Assembly (NCBI RefSeq): GCF_004354015.1
Contig: NZ_SMRU01000001.1
Location: 248,001 to 312,000, forward strand
Direction of reading: 5' to 3'
Source: Arthrobacter terricola
GTDB taxonomy: Bacteria > Actinomycetota > Actinomycetes > Actinomycetales > Micrococcaceae
Length of the DNA: 64,000 bases
The position numbers and the translations under genes were made by a program. Numbering within the stretch: position 1 is the stretch's first letter; each line of letters opens with the position of its first letter. This document shows, piece by piece, positions 34,254-42,969 of the stretch. The notes under the pieces were generated by a model. That model ran no database searches, had not been told where the DNA came from, and saw nothing but the letters and a program-made list of their open reading frames with translations.

Positions 34254-36377
34254 TTACCACTTGCCCTTGCGATTAAAATCACGGTCTCCGCCGCCACGGG
34301 GCTTGCGGGCGCCGTCGCCGTGTCCGCCGAAGCGCGAACCGCTGGACTGGCCGCGATCGCGGTCGCCATAGCTGCCTGCCGTGCGCTCGGAACGATCGCT
34401 GTATGAACGGCCGCCGCGGTCTGCGGAGGAACGTTCACCATCAGACTTGCGGAACTCCTTCTTGAAACCGCCGTTGCCCTTGAAGTTCCCGCCGCGGCCG
34501 CCACCGGAGTAGCCGCCACGCTCGCCACCGGAGTAGCCGCCACGCTCGCTGTTGGGGCGGCGCCCCTTGTCCAGCTCGAGGTGGATCAGCTCGCCGCCGA
34601 TGCGGGTGCGGGACAGCGCACGCAACTGCTCCGGGCTCAAGTCGGCCGGAAGCTCCACCAGGGAGTGGTCCGAGCGGATGTCGATGCCACCGATCTGCGA
34701 CGACGAGATGCCGCCTTCGTTGGCGATGGCACCCACGATGGAGCCCGGCATGACGCGCTGACGGCGTCCGACGGCGATCCGGTAGGTGGCGTTGCCCTCG
34801 GTCAGCGGACGGTTCGGCCCGCGGGAACCAAAGCCGTCCTTGGAGCGCTCGCGCTTCTGGAATTCCGGTGCTGCCGGCAGGTCCTTGACGAGCAGGGGCT
34901 GGCCGCCCTGAGCCATGACCGCCAGTGCTGCTGCGATCTCGGCCGCGGGAACCCCGTTCTCTTCCTCGTACGAGGCGATCAGGTCCCGGAACAGCGAGAC
35001 GTCCTCGGATTCCAGCGTCTCGGTGATGCGCTCGGCGAACTTGCCGAGGCGCAACGAGTTGACGGTCTCGGCGGTCGGCAGGTGCATTTGCTCCACGGAC
35101 TGGCGGGTTGCCTTCTCGATGGCGCGCAGCAGGTACTTCTCGCGCGGCGTCATGAAGAGGATGGCATCGCCTGCGCGACCAGCGCGACCCGTGCGGCCGA
35201 TGCGGTGCACGTAGGACTCGGTGTCGTGCGGGATGTCGTAGTTGACCACGTGGCTGATGCGCTCAACGTCGAGGCCTCGGGCTGCGACGTCGGTGGCCAC
35301 CAGGATGTCGATGCGGCCTTCCTTCAAGGCGTCGACGGTCCGCTCACGCTGCTGCTGAGGAATGTCGCCGTTGATGGCAGCGGCCTGGAAGCCGCGGGCC
35401 TTCAGTTTGTCGGCGAGGTCCTCGGTAGCCATCTTGGTGCGCACGAAAGCGATGACGCCGTCGAACTCTTCAACCTCAAGGATGCGGGTCATCGCGTCGA
35501 GCTTGTGCGGTCCCATGACCTGCACGTAGCGCTGGCGGATGTTGGTACCCGTCGAGGTCTTGGACTTCACGGAGATTTCGGCGGGGTCGTTCAGGTACTG
35601 CTTGGACATGCGGCGGATCTGGCCGGGCATGGTGGCAGAGAACAGGGCAACCTGGCGGGTTTCCGGGGTCTCCTGGAAAATCTGCTCGACGTCGTCGGCA
35701 AAGCCCATACGCAGCATTTCGTCGGCTTCGTCCAGCACGAGGTACTGGAGTTCGGAGAGGTCCAGGGATCCCTTGGAGATGTGGTCGATCACACGACCGG
35801 GGGTACCGACGACAACCTGGGCACCGCGGCGGAGGCCGGCAAGCTGCGGGCCGTAGGCGGATCCACCATAGACGGGGAGGACGGTGAAGTCTTCCATGTG
35901 CTTGGCGTACGAGGTGAAGGCCTCGGCGACCTGCAGAGCCAGTTCGCGCGTCGGAGCCAGGACAAGGGCCTGGGTCTTGCGGGACGGGCCGTTGATGTCG
36001 TGCAGTTCAGCCAGGCGGGACAGGGCCGGAACAGCGAACGCTGCGGTCTTGCCGGTACCCGTCTGGGCGAGTCCGACGACGTCGCGGCCTTCGAGGAGCA
36101 GCGGAATGGTGGCTGCCTGGATGGGTGAGGGCTTCTCGTAGCCGACGTCCTGCAGGGCCGCCAGGACGCGGGGGTCCAGGCCGAGGTCGGTAAACCGGAC
36201 GCCTTCTTCTTCCGTCGCGTCGGCGGAGTCAGCGTCGCCCGAGCCAGCAGCGGCGGAGTCAGCGGCGCCGGAATCGGCGGCCGGTGCGGTTTCGACGCTC
36301 TCGGAGGTCTCTTCGGCGGTGGGCACGGAAGTGTCGGCGGATTCGGCGTCGAAAGGATCGTTCAGGGTTTCGGGCAT
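34254..36377 (-). CDS. DEAD-box ATP-dependent RNA helicase (DeaD/CsdA type)
   Basis: 707 aa. An acidic N-terminus (about 1-60) precedes the RecA-like core: AQTGTGKTAAFAVPALSR (motif I), APTRELALQ, VLDEADEML (DEAD), FSATMPGQI (SAT), VATDVAARGLDVERISHVVN and HRIGRTGRAGRAGDAI (motif VI). A DbpA-like RNA-binding domain (about 540-610; VGRRQRVMPGSIVGAIANEG) and a Gly/Arg/Ser-rich tail with GGYSGG repeats follow. It unwinds structured RNA in ribosome assembly and mRNA decay. Start: ATG 36377 with GAGGAAAC at 7 nt; ATG 36398 and earlier starts lack an SD. A long upstream region may be a cold-responsive leader. Confidence 0.93.
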   Translation of the reverse strand: MPETLNDPFDAESADTSVPTAEETSESVETAPAADSGAADSAAAGSGDADSADATEEEGVRFTDLGLDPRVLAALQDVGYEKPSPIQAATIPLLLEGRDVVGLAQTGTGKTAAFAVPALSRLAELHDINGPSRKTQALVLAPTRELALQVAEAFTSYAKHMEDFTVLPVYGGSAYGPQLAGLRRGAQVVVGTPGRVIDHISKGSLDLSELQYLVLDEADEMLRMGFADDVEQIFQETPETRQVALFSATMPGQIRRMSKQYLNDPAEISVKSKTSTGTNIRQRYVQVMGPHKLDAMTRILEVEEFDGVIAFVRTKMATEDLADKLKARGFQAAAINGDIPQQQRERTVDALKEGRIDILVATDVAARGLDVERISHVVNYDIPHDTESYVHRIGRTGRAGRAGDAILFMTPREKYLLRAIEKATRQSVEQMHLPTAETVNSLRLGKFAERITETLESEDVSLFRDLIASYEEENGVPAAEIAAALAVMAQGGQPLLVKDLPAAPEFQKRERSKDGFGSRGPNRPLTEGNATYRIAVGRRQRVMPGSIVGAIANEGGISSSQIGGIDIRSDHSLVELPADLSPEQLRALSRTRIGGELIHLELDKGRRPNSERGGYSGGERGGYSGGGRGGNFKGNGGFKKEFRKSDGERSSADRGGRSYSDRSERTAGSYGDRDRGQSSGSRFGGHGDGARKPRGGGDRDFNRKGKW

Positions 36378-36805
36378 AGGGAAGGTTTCCTCATCCATAG
36401 GGGGCCAGTCGGCGCGACCCGGTTGGGCTTGGCCGCAGTACACGTTGCGGGCAAAAGAACCGGGCGGCCCTTGTGCTCGCAAAGAAGTCCGGCGCTGTCG
36501 CAATCCCATGGCAGGACTTCCCGCTGCATCTCTTGGCTGCTATCTCAGCAGTCTGTACAGCGTTTTCTTCGCCCGGCTCTCCCTATGAAAATGCCCGCAC
36601 GCAATTGCGGGCCCCAACACTGACCAGTCCTGCCTCAAGAATTGGGCAGGAAAAAGGGATTTCCGGAGTGGGGGATATTTCAATTGTAGGGCACAGATTA
36701 GTCGCCAAGTGACGGAACTGTCGACGACGGCGGTGAGCTTGCGCACACAGGCACCGCGGCTGCCGCTTGGGGTGCTCGCCGGCAGGCTGGTTCCAGTCAG
36801 TCGCC
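36378..36805 (-). other. 428-bp region upstream of the DEAD-box gene, probable long 5' leader
   Basis: No supported gene. It contains a GCCCGCA...TGCGGGC hairpin (about 36592-36611) and AT-rich stretches (AAAAAGGGATTT, GATATTTCAATTG) that could hold the helicase promoter. The MOSC gene ends at its far side (stop at 36806). Helicases of this class often have long regulatory leaders. Confidence 0.4.
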
Positions 36806-37468
36806 TCAGGCCTCGACGCCGTTGCGCCGCAAGAGTTTTTCGAAGCTGTCGTGGTAGTCGGACTGCAACAGGATTTCACCGTCCGCTTCGGCGTCGAGGA
36901 GCAACTGCATGTCTTCGAGGTTCGGATTGCTGAACCACTGCCCCACCGTGATGCCGTGCTTCGGGACGAACAACGTGTGGATGTAATCCCCCGCCGAAAT
37001 GGTCCCCGTCCTGACGACCCGCAAGTAGGCGCCGACCCTTCCGGCCTCGGTGAATCGCTTCACCCATTGAGGCTCATTCATTCTCCGCTGAAACGTTGCG
37101 CAGGGCACGCGCGGGGACGTGACTTCGACTTCCACATCCATGCCGATCTTCCAGCGTTCACCAATGACGGCGCCGGTTGTCTCGATCCCGGTCACGCGAA
37201 GGTTCTCGCCGAAAATACCAGGGGGCATGTCCCTTTGGAGTTCGTTCGCCCAGTAGTCGGCGTCGGCCTGGGAGTACGCATACAGCGCCTGGTCTTCGCC
37301 GCCGTGATGAATGCGGCTGGCTTGGATGTCTCCGTGGAGACCCAGCTTATGGACTTTCACGGGTCCCTCAACCGGGCGCTTGTCGATCGCCGTCACTCCC
37401 ACCGACCCTTCGGGATCGGGCAGGAGCTCGTGCACCCGGCAAACAGCAAGCAACGATGCGGTATCCAT
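36806..37468 (-). CDS. MOSC-domain protein, YiiM-like
   Basis: 220 aa. MOSC domain (about 30-170) with GLHGDIQASRIHHGGEDQAL, IFGENLRVTG and the conserved Cys in TSPRVPCATFQRRM (about 117-130). That cysteine is the proposed sulfur or molybdopterin ligand. YiiM proteins reduce N-hydroxylated bases such as 6-hydroxylaminopurine using molybdenum cofactor. A C-terminal 3-alpha-like region (about 180-220) follows. ATG 37468 is 6 nt after TAGACT. A standalone gene with no adjacent Moco genes. Confidence 0.85.
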   Translation of the reverse strand: MDTASLLAVCRVHELLPDPEGSVGVTAIDKRPVEGPVKVHKLGLHGDIQASRIHHGGEDQALYAYSQADADYWANELQRDMPPGIFGENLRVTGIETTGAVIGERWKIGMDVEVEVTSPRVPCATFQRRMNEPQWVKRFTEAGRVGAYLRVVRTGTISAGDYIHTLFVPKHGITVGQWFSNPNLEDMQLLLDAEADGEILLQSDYHDSFEKLLRRNGVEA

Positions 37469-37480
37469 GCGTACAGTCTA
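37469..37480 (-). promoter_or_regulatory. leaderless -10 element of the MOSC gene
   Basis: On the minus strand TAGACT then GTACGC then ATG 37468. Confidence 0.45.
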
Positions 37481-37489
37481 CGTACGCCG

Positions 37490-38164
37490 TTACGGATCGA
37501 AGCGATACCCCATGCCGGCCTCGGTGTGCAGGTGGCGGGGCCTGGCCGGGTCGCGTTCGAGCTTGCGCCGGAGCTGCGCGATGTAAACCCGCAGGTACTG
37601 GGTTTCCTTGGCGTAGGCTTGCCCCCACACCTGCGTGAGGATCTGTTGCTGCGAAACCAACCGGCCGGCATTTCGCACCAGCAATTCGAGGATGTTCCAT
37701 TCGGTGGGCGTCAGCCGCACTTCGGATCCATCCTTCGTGATTTTCTTGCCCGCCAGGTCCACGAGGAAGTCGGCCGTCTGGACCGTGGGCACTTCATGCC
37801 GGGGCGTAGCCCTCCTCGAGGCGGCCCGGAGCCTGGCCAGGAGTTCGTCCAGGCCAAAAGGTTTGGTCACGTAGTCGTCGGCACCGGCGTCGAGGGCTTC
37901 CACTTTGTCTTCCGAGCCGTGCCGGGCCGACAACACGATGATCGGCATGGTGCTCCAGCCCCGGATGCCCCTGATGACGTCCACGCCATCCATGTCCGGC
38001 AGTCCCAGATCCAACACCACGATGTCCACTGGCTGTTGTGCCGCGGCCTTCAGCGCATCCGTGCCGTTGCCCACGCTGATGGCCCGGTAGCCGTGCGCGT
38101 GGAGGTTGATCTGCATGGCACGGGCGATCTGGGCCTCGTCTTCCACGATCAGTACAAGGTTCAT
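37490..38164 (-). CDS. kdpE: KdpE-like response regulator
   Basis: 224 aa, OmpR family. Receiver domain with acidic pocket VLIVEDEAQ, phospho-acceptor Asp in DIVVLDLGLPDMDGVDVI (about 46-63), Thr/Ser in IIVLSARHG, and Lys in DDYVTKPFGLDELLARL. The winged helix (about 130-224) contains LTPTEWNILELLVRNAGRLV and YLRVYIAQLRRKLERD, as in KdpE. ATG 38164 overlaps the stop of the sensor-kinase gene (ATGA), so the pair is translationally coupled. In characterised systems KdpE activates kdpFABC under K+ limitation; that operon is not in this window. Confidence 0.87.
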   Translation of the reverse strand: MNLVLIVEDEAQIARAMQINLHAHGYRAISVGNGTDALKAAAQQPVDIVVLDLGLPDMDGVDVIRGIRGWSTMPIIVLSARHGSEDKVEALDAGADDYVTKPFGLDELLARLRAASRRATPRHEVPTVQTADFLVDLAGKKITKDGSEVRLTPTEWNILELLVRNAGRLVSQQQILTQVWGQAYAKETQYLRVYIAQLRRKLERDPARPRHLHTEAGMGYRFDP

Positions 38165-39642
38165 GGCCGTTCTCCTGTCCACAGCGGGAGCGTGACCACC
38201 ATGGTCAGCCCGCCTCCCGGCGTCACCTCGGCCATGAGCGTGCCGCCCATGGCTTCCGTGAATCCCTTGGCTACCGCGAGCCCCAATCCGATTCCGCTGC
38301 GTCCGTCAGGGCTCGACGCGGCGTCGTCCAGCCGTTGGAACGGACGGAACAGGTCCAGCACTTCGGCGGGCGCGACGCCGCGGCCGTGGTCCGTCACCCG
38401 CAGTTCGCTTGCCGGCCGGCCGCCGACGGCGATTCCCGCACCGGTGCGGGCCGTGAGCACAATGTCGGATTCGGGCGCGTATTTCGCCGCGTTCTCCACG
38501 AGGTTCGCAACCACGCGTTCCAGCATCCCGGCGTCGGCCTCTACGAACGGAAGGTTGGCCTCAAGCTCAGTCCGCACGCGCCCTGCCGGCACCCCGCGCA
38601 ACGCTTCCGTGAGGATCTGGTGCCAGCCCAGGCCGCGGAGCAAGGGGTTCACGGCGTCGGCGGTCAGGCGGGACATGTCCAGAAGGTTGTCCACCAAATG
38701 GTCCAGGCGGTCGGCATAGTCTTCGATCGTGGCGAGCAGTTCGCGTTCGTCGTCGGGATCGAAGGTGACGTCTTCCTGCCGCAGGCTGCTCACTGCAAGC
38801 TTGATGCCGGCCAAGGGAGTGCGGAGGTCATGGGACACGGCACGCAGGATGGATGTCCGCATCTTGTTGCCTTCGGCCAGGCGCAGGTTGTCTTGCCTGC
38901 TTTTGACCAGTTGCTGGCGCTCTCGCACCGCTACGACGTACGCGCCGAACGCGGCAAGCATGCGGTGGTGCTGTTCGGAGAGCGGTCCGCCGCGGAGGAG
39001 GAGCGTGTAATTGGGATCGACGACGGCGGCGTGGTCGGCGGCGGCATGGGTCACCGGCGGTTGCTGGCCGGAGCTCGCGAGGACGGTCCAGCCCGCGCTA
39101 CTCTCCTGCGGACCGCCGGTTAACACCAGTGTCACGGCTTCCATGCCGAGGTTGATCCGCACCTTGTCCAGGAAGGATTCGAGGCTGCCGTCCGAACGCA
39201 GGATGCGTAGGGCAAGTTCGCTCAACGCTTCCGCCTCGGCGCCCGAGTGTGCGGCTTCCTGGGCGCGTCGCGTGGCCAAGCCCACCGCCAGTCCCACACT
39301 GCACGCCACGGCCAGGAAGATCACCAGGGTGAAGAACGTGGCGGGATCGTCAATGGTCAGGGAGCCCACGGGGTCGGCCCAGAAATAGTTCAAGAGAAAA
39401 CTGCCCAAGACCGCGGCCACCACTGCCGGCCACAATCCCCCGACAGCGGCAACGGCTGTGGCAACCGCCAGTTGGAAGAGCATGATCATGGCGAAGTTGC
39501 GGTAGTTCAGCGCGGACACCAGGACCTCGATAGCCACCGGAAGCAACAACGCCAGGACCATTCCAAGCAGGACCCGGCGTCGCCGGATTCCCCTGGCTGC
39601 CCGGCGCGGCAGCCCGGTTCCGTTCACCTCTGCCGCGGCCAT
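38161..39642 (-). CDS. KdpD-like sensor histidine kinase lacking the N-terminal KdpD/USP domains
   Basis: 493 aa against roughly 850-900 for full KdpD. It starts directly with about four membrane helices (DUF4118, about 25-125; LLNYFWADPVGSLTIDDPAT is typical), then a GAF-like region, HisKA (RAVSHDLRTPLAGIKLAVSS, phospho-His about 270), N box VVANLVENAAKYAPESD, and G boxes DHGRGVAP and GIGLGLAVAKGFTEAMGG. The universal-stress/KdpD sensor half is absent from the sequence upstream of the start, so this is a natural short form rather than an edge effect. It partners with the overlapping KdpE. Confidence 0.86.
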   Translation of the reverse strand: MAAAEVNGTGLPRRAARGIRRRRVLLGMVLALLLPVAIEVLVSALNYRNFAMIMLFQLAVATAVAAVGGLWPAVVAAVLGSFLLNYFWADPVGSLTIDDPATFFTLVIFLAVACSVGLAVGLATRRAQEAAHSGAEAEALSELALRILRSDGSLESFLDKVRINLGMEAVTLVLTGGPQESSAGWTVLASSGQQPPVTHAAADHAAVVDPNYTLLLRGGPLSEQHHRMLAAFGAYVVAVRERQQLVKSRQDNLRLAEGNKMRTSILRAVSHDLRTPLAGIKLAVSSLRQEDVTFDPDDERELLATIEDYADRLDHLVDNLLDMSRLTADAVNPLLRGLGWHQILTEALRGVPAGRVRTELEANLPFVEADAGMLERVVANLVENAAKYAPESDIVLTARTGAGIAVGGRPASELRVTDHGRGVAPAEVLDLFRPFQRLDDAASSPDGRSGIGLGLAVAKGFTEAMGGTLMAEVTPGGGLTMVVTLPLWTGERP

Positions 39643-39777
39643 GGCTCAATTCTGGCACGCGCCGCACATGCGTTGCACCGGCTGAGCAGGTACGGCACGT
39701 GTGCAGCAGCGGCGGGCCCGGCACCGGCGCGCCCGGGCTCCTGCGAACGCGCGCCCACCAAGGAGCATGTCCAGTCG

Positions 39778-39789
39778 TAGGATGCTGCC
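39778..39789 (+). promoter_or_regulatory. leaderless -10 element of the acyl-CoA dehydrogenase gene
   Basis: TAGGAT then GCTGCC then ATG 39790. Confidence 0.45.
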
Positions 39790-40977
39790 ATGAGCCATTC
39801 AACGACGAATACCTCTGACGTCCTCGACCTCGATTCCCTCCTGAACACCGACGAACTCGAGCTTCGCCAACGGGTCCGGGATTTTGCGGACCAACGCATC
39901 CGGCCGAACATCGCCCGTTGGTACGAGGATGCCGTGTTCCCGCGGGAACTCCCGGCCGAACTTGGCGAACTCGGCGTGCTTGGAATGCACCTCGAGGGGT
40001 ACGGCTGCCCGGGCCGGACCGCCGTCGAATATGGCCTCGCCGCCATGGAACTCGAGGCCGGCGATTCCGGTATCAGGACCTTCGTGTCCGTCCAGGGTTC
40101 GCTGGCAATGACCGCGATCCACCGTTGGGGCAGCGAGGACCAGAAACTCGAATGGCTCCCTCGTATGGCTGCGGGCGAAGTGGTCGGCAGCTTCGCGTTG
40201 ACGGAGCCGACGGCAGGTTCGGACCCGTCGTCGATGGCCAGTTTCGCGCGGCGCGACGGCGAAGGCAGCGACGCTGGCTGGGTCCTGGACGGTTCCAAGC
40301 GCTGGATCGGCCTGGCATCGATCGCGGACGTCATGGTGGTCTGGGCGAACACCGAAGACGGCATCCGCGGATTCCTTATCCCCGCAGGAACGCCCGGCGT
40401 CACGGTGACCCCCATTGGATCGAAGCTCTCCATGCGAGCTTCGATCCAATGCGATGTGGAGTTCGACGGCGTGCGGCTGGGTCCCGAAGCACTCCTCCCG
40501 GGTGCAGACGGGCTCCGCGGGCCATTCACGTGCCTGAACGAGGCCCGCTACGGGATCGCTTGGGGTGCCATGGGAGCAGCCAGGGACTGCTACGAATCCG
40601 CGCTCGAATATGCCCGAAGCCGCATGCAATTCGGAAAGCCGTTGGCCAGCTACCAGTTGACCCAGGAAAAACTCGTGAACATGCACTTGGAGATCCAGAA
40701 GGGGACCATGTTGGCGTTGCATTTGGGCCGCCTGAAGGATGCCGGGAGGCTACGTCCCGAACAGATCTCCGCGGGCAAGCTGAACAACGTGCGCGAGGCC
40801 ATCGCCATTGCCCGCGAAGCCCGCACCATCCTGGGAGGCAACGGCATCACCTTGGACTATCCGCCCTTGCGCCACGCCAACAACTTGGAATCAGTGCGAA
40901 CCTACGAAGGCACCGACGAAGTCCACCTCCTGGTCCTGGGCAACCATCTCACGGGAATCCCGGCGTTCCGGGGCTGA
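39790..40977 (+). CDS. acyl-CoA dehydrogenase, glutaryl-CoA dehydrogenase-like
   Basis: 395 aa. A FAD enzyme with the standard three-domain fold. FAD/substrate motif GSFALTEPTAGSDPSS (about 137-152), GSKRWIGLASIADVMVVWAN, and the catalytic Glu region VRTYEGTDEVHLLVLGNHLT (about 371-390) at the place used by GCDH-type enzymes. The YGIAWGAMGAARDCYESAL and RTILGGNGITLDYP blocks also match glutaryl-CoA dehydrogenases, which oxidise and decarboxylate glutaryl-CoA in Lys/Trp breakdown. A single gene; no companion pathway genes nearby, so the substrate remains inferred. Confidence 0.87.
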   Translation: MSHSTTNTSDVLDLDSLLNTDELELRQRVRDFADQRIRPNIARWYEDAVFPRELPAELGELGVLGMHLEGYGCPGRTAVEYGLAAMELEAGDSGIRTFVSVQGSLAMTAIHRWGSEDQKLEWLPRMAAGEVVGSFALTEPTAGSDPSSMASFARRDGEGSDAGWVLDGSKRWIGLASIADVMVVWANTEDGIRGFLIPAGTPGVTVTPIGSKLSMRASIQCDVEFDGVRLGPEALLPGADGLRGPFTCLNEARYGIAWGAMGAARDCYESALEYARSRMQFGKPLASYQLTQEKLVNMHLEIQKGTMLALHLGRLKDAGRLRPEQISAGKLNNVREAIAIAREARTILGGNGITLDYPPLRHANNLESVRTYEGTDEVHLLVLGNHLTGIPAFRG

Positions 40978-41013
40978 GCACACGAGTTGCGCGCGGATCC
41001 AGCGCCCCCGGTT

Positions 41014-42369
41014 TCAGGCGCTTACCGCGAGCGGTTCCTTCTTTCCCGCGTCCTTGCGGATCGTGGCGCTGATGATCGCTGCTACCGTGCACATCGCCGC
41101 GGCGCCGATCCACGCATAGGTGTAGTGGCCTGTCGCGTCGCGAATGTAGCCCGCCAGGATCGCGGCCGCGGCTGCCCCGAGTTGGTGGGCGGCAAAGACC
41201 CAGCCAAAGACTACCGAGCCGTCGGCGCCGAACACTTTGCGGCAGATGGCAGCAGTCGGCGGCACGGTGGCTACCCAGTCGAGACCGTAGATCACCACGA
41301 AGATCACCATGCTCGGTTCCACAGTGGAGCTCAGCAACACAGGCAGGACCAGCAGGCCGATGCCGCGGAATTGGTAGTACACGGCCAGGAGCACCTTGGG
41401 ATTGAAGCGGTCGGTCAGCCAGCCTGACGCGATGGTGCCCACAATGTCGAAAATCCCGACGACGGCGAGCAGTCCGGCCGCCGTGGTTTCCGGCATTCCA
41501 TGGTCGTGCGCGGAAGGAATGAAATGGGTGCCGATCAGCCCGTTGGTCGTGGCACCGCAAATGGCGAAACCCGCTGCGAGCGCCCAGAAGGTACGGACCT
41601 TGCTGGCCCGCTTGAGTGCCTGCAATGCCCGAACGGCAGCGTTGGGCGTCTTGAGCGCCTCGGTCTCCCCCGCATTGGCGACCTCCGCGGCGGAAGGTGC
41701 CTCCGCCGTCGTTGTCTCCTCTTCGGCACCATAGGGCAGGACCCCGACGTCGGAGGGCGAGTTCTTGAGCCAGCGCAGGACCAGCGGGACTACCGCGAGC
41801 GCGCCGGCGGCGATCAGTAGCGAGGCGCCGCGCCAGCCGGGGTTCTGGGCAAGGACGGCGATGAAGGGCAGGAAAACCAATTGCCCGGCGGCACTTCCCG
41901 CGGTCAGGATGCCGATCACGAGGCCGCGGCTTTTCGCGAACCAGGTGTTGGCAATGGTGGCGGCGAAGACCAAAGCCATGGATCCTGTGCCGAGGCCGAT
42001 CAGCAAGCCCCAGGTCAGCAGGATCTGCCACGACTGGTTCACGAACACGGTCAGCGCCGACCCCAAGCCGATCAGGCACAGTGCCGTGGCGGTAACCGCG
42101 CGAATGCCGAAGCGTTCCATGAGGGCGGCCGCGAACGGGGCGGTGAGGCCGAACAGCACGAGGTTGATGCTGACAGCGAGGGACAGGACTGTGGTGGACC
42201 AGCCGAACTCCTGCTGCAGGGGAACCATGAGCACGCCGGGTGCGGCCCGGAAGCCGGCCGCCCCGACCAATGCGAGGAATGCGACGGCGGCCACTGCCCA
42301 AGCTGGGTGCAGGCGCCGGTTCCGCCGGGGTTTGCCGGTGTCGACTTGGGTGAGGTCCGGTGCTGTCAT
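41014..42369 (-). CDS. MFS transporter, OFA (oxalate/formate antiporter-like) family
   Basis: 451 aa, 12 transmembrane helices in two six-helix halves joined by a long hydrophilic loop (about 195-245, Ala/Glu-rich). Family traits: RAAPGVLMVPLQQEFGWSTT between helices 1 and 2, and GLDWVATVPPTAAICRKVFG (about 365-384), characteristic of OFA members. Likely carries a monocarboxylate; substrate not readable. ATG 42369 overlaps the stop of the HxlR regulator (ATGA), so the regulator and transporter are coupled and probably coinduced. Confidence 0.82.
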   Translation of the reverse strand: MTAPDLTQVDTGKPRRNRRLHPAWAVAAVAFLALVGAAGFRAAPGVLMVPLQQEFGWSTTVLSLAVSINLVLFGLTAPFAAALMERFGIRAVTATALCLIGLGSALTVFVNQSWQILLTWGLLIGLGTGSMALVFAATIANTWFAKSRGLVIGILTAGSAAGQLVFLPFIAVLAQNPGWRGASLLIAAGALAVVPLVLRWLKNSPSDVGVLPYGAEEETTTAEAPSAAEVANAGETEALKTPNAAVRALQALKRASKVRTFWALAAGFAICGATTNGLIGTHFIPSAHDHGMPETTAAGLLAVVGIFDIVGTIASGWLTDRFNPKVLLAVYYQFRGIGLLVLPVLLSSTVEPSMVIFVVIYGLDWVATVPPTAAICRKVFGADGSVVFGWVFAAHQLGAAAAAILAGYIRDATGHYTYAWIGAAAMCTVAAIISATIRKDAGKKEPLAVSA

Positions 42370-42896
42370 GACTGGGACTCCGATTCGTTCCGGTGGCTGG
42401 CGTCAGGGATCGGGGCTGTGGCCAGCGCTACGGGGTGTTCCGAGCGCGTGAAGCTGTGCCAGCTCGTGTTGGCTGCGGTCAGCCGGGAGCCGCAGTGGGA
42501 GCAGGTATCGGCCGAGGCGGTCGGCAGACCGCAGGCATTGTGGATCACGCGCATGTGGGCATCGCCGGCCGGAGCATCGAGGTGCTTCTCCGACCACAGG
42601 ATGATGGCGTTCAAGACGGGCAGTGCGTCTTCGCCTTTGGGCGTCAGGACGTATTCCTGGCGGGTCCTCGAGCCGTCGAGGTAAGGGCGCTGGGCAAGGA
42701 TCCCGGCTTCCACCAGCCAGGCGAGGCGCTTGCTGAGGACGTTGTCCGCCACGCCCAAGCGGGCCTTGATGGCGTCGAAGCGGCCGTTGCCGAAGAAGAC
42801 CTCCCGCAACACGAGGTTTCCCCAGGGGTCGCCGAGGATATCAAGGCCGCGGGCGAGGCTGCAGGTGCGCTCGGACCAGTCGGATCGTAAGGGCAT
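42366..42896 (-). CDS. HxlR-family regulator with C-terminal CxxC extension
   Basis: 176 aa. The HxlR winged-helix domain (about 8-105) contains CSLARGLDILGDPWGNLVLR with the conserved Cys near residue 12, FDAIKARLGVADNVLSKRL, and the wing GSRTRQEYVLTPKGEDALPV. The C-terminal part (about 115-150) adds CGLPTASADTCSHCGSRL, a possible partial zinc or redox knuckle. HxlR proteins often sense aldehydes, quinones or disulfide stress through cysteines. It is the first gene of a two-gene unit with the MFS transporter. ATG 42896 is 6 nt after TAGTCT. Confidence 0.83.
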   Translation of the reverse strand: MPLRSDWSERTCSLARGLDILGDPWGNLVLREVFFGNGRFDAIKARLGVADNVLSKRLAWLVEAGILAQRPYLDGSRTRQEYVLTPKGEDALPVLNAIILWSEKHLDAPAGDAHMRVIHNACGLPTASADTCSHCGSRLTAANTSWHSFTRSEHPVALATAPIPDASHRNESESQS

Positions 42897-42908
42897 GCAC
42901 TGAGACTA
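42897..42908 (-). promoter_or_regulatory. leaderless -10 element of the HxlR-MFS operon
   Basis: On the minus strand TAGTCT then CAGTGC then ATG 42896. Confidence 0.45.
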
Positions 42909-42932
42909 GCTGGCTTTTCTAAAGAAAGCTAG
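42906..42932. promoter_or_regulatory. candidate HxlR operator overlapping its own promoter
   Basis: Inverted half-sites CTAGCT (42906-42911) and AGCTAG (42927-42932) with 15 bp between. The first overlaps the -10 hexamer, so binding would block transcription (autoregulation). Confidence 0.45.
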
Positions 42933-42969
42933 GTGTGGCCGGACTCCTTGCCGGCAGGGCACGGGACCA

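Noticed and set aside
34581..36128. A 515-codon plus-strand frame across the DEAD-box helicase gene
   Set aside because: Shadow of the helicase on the other strand. The helicase has all its motifs in order; this frame has none.
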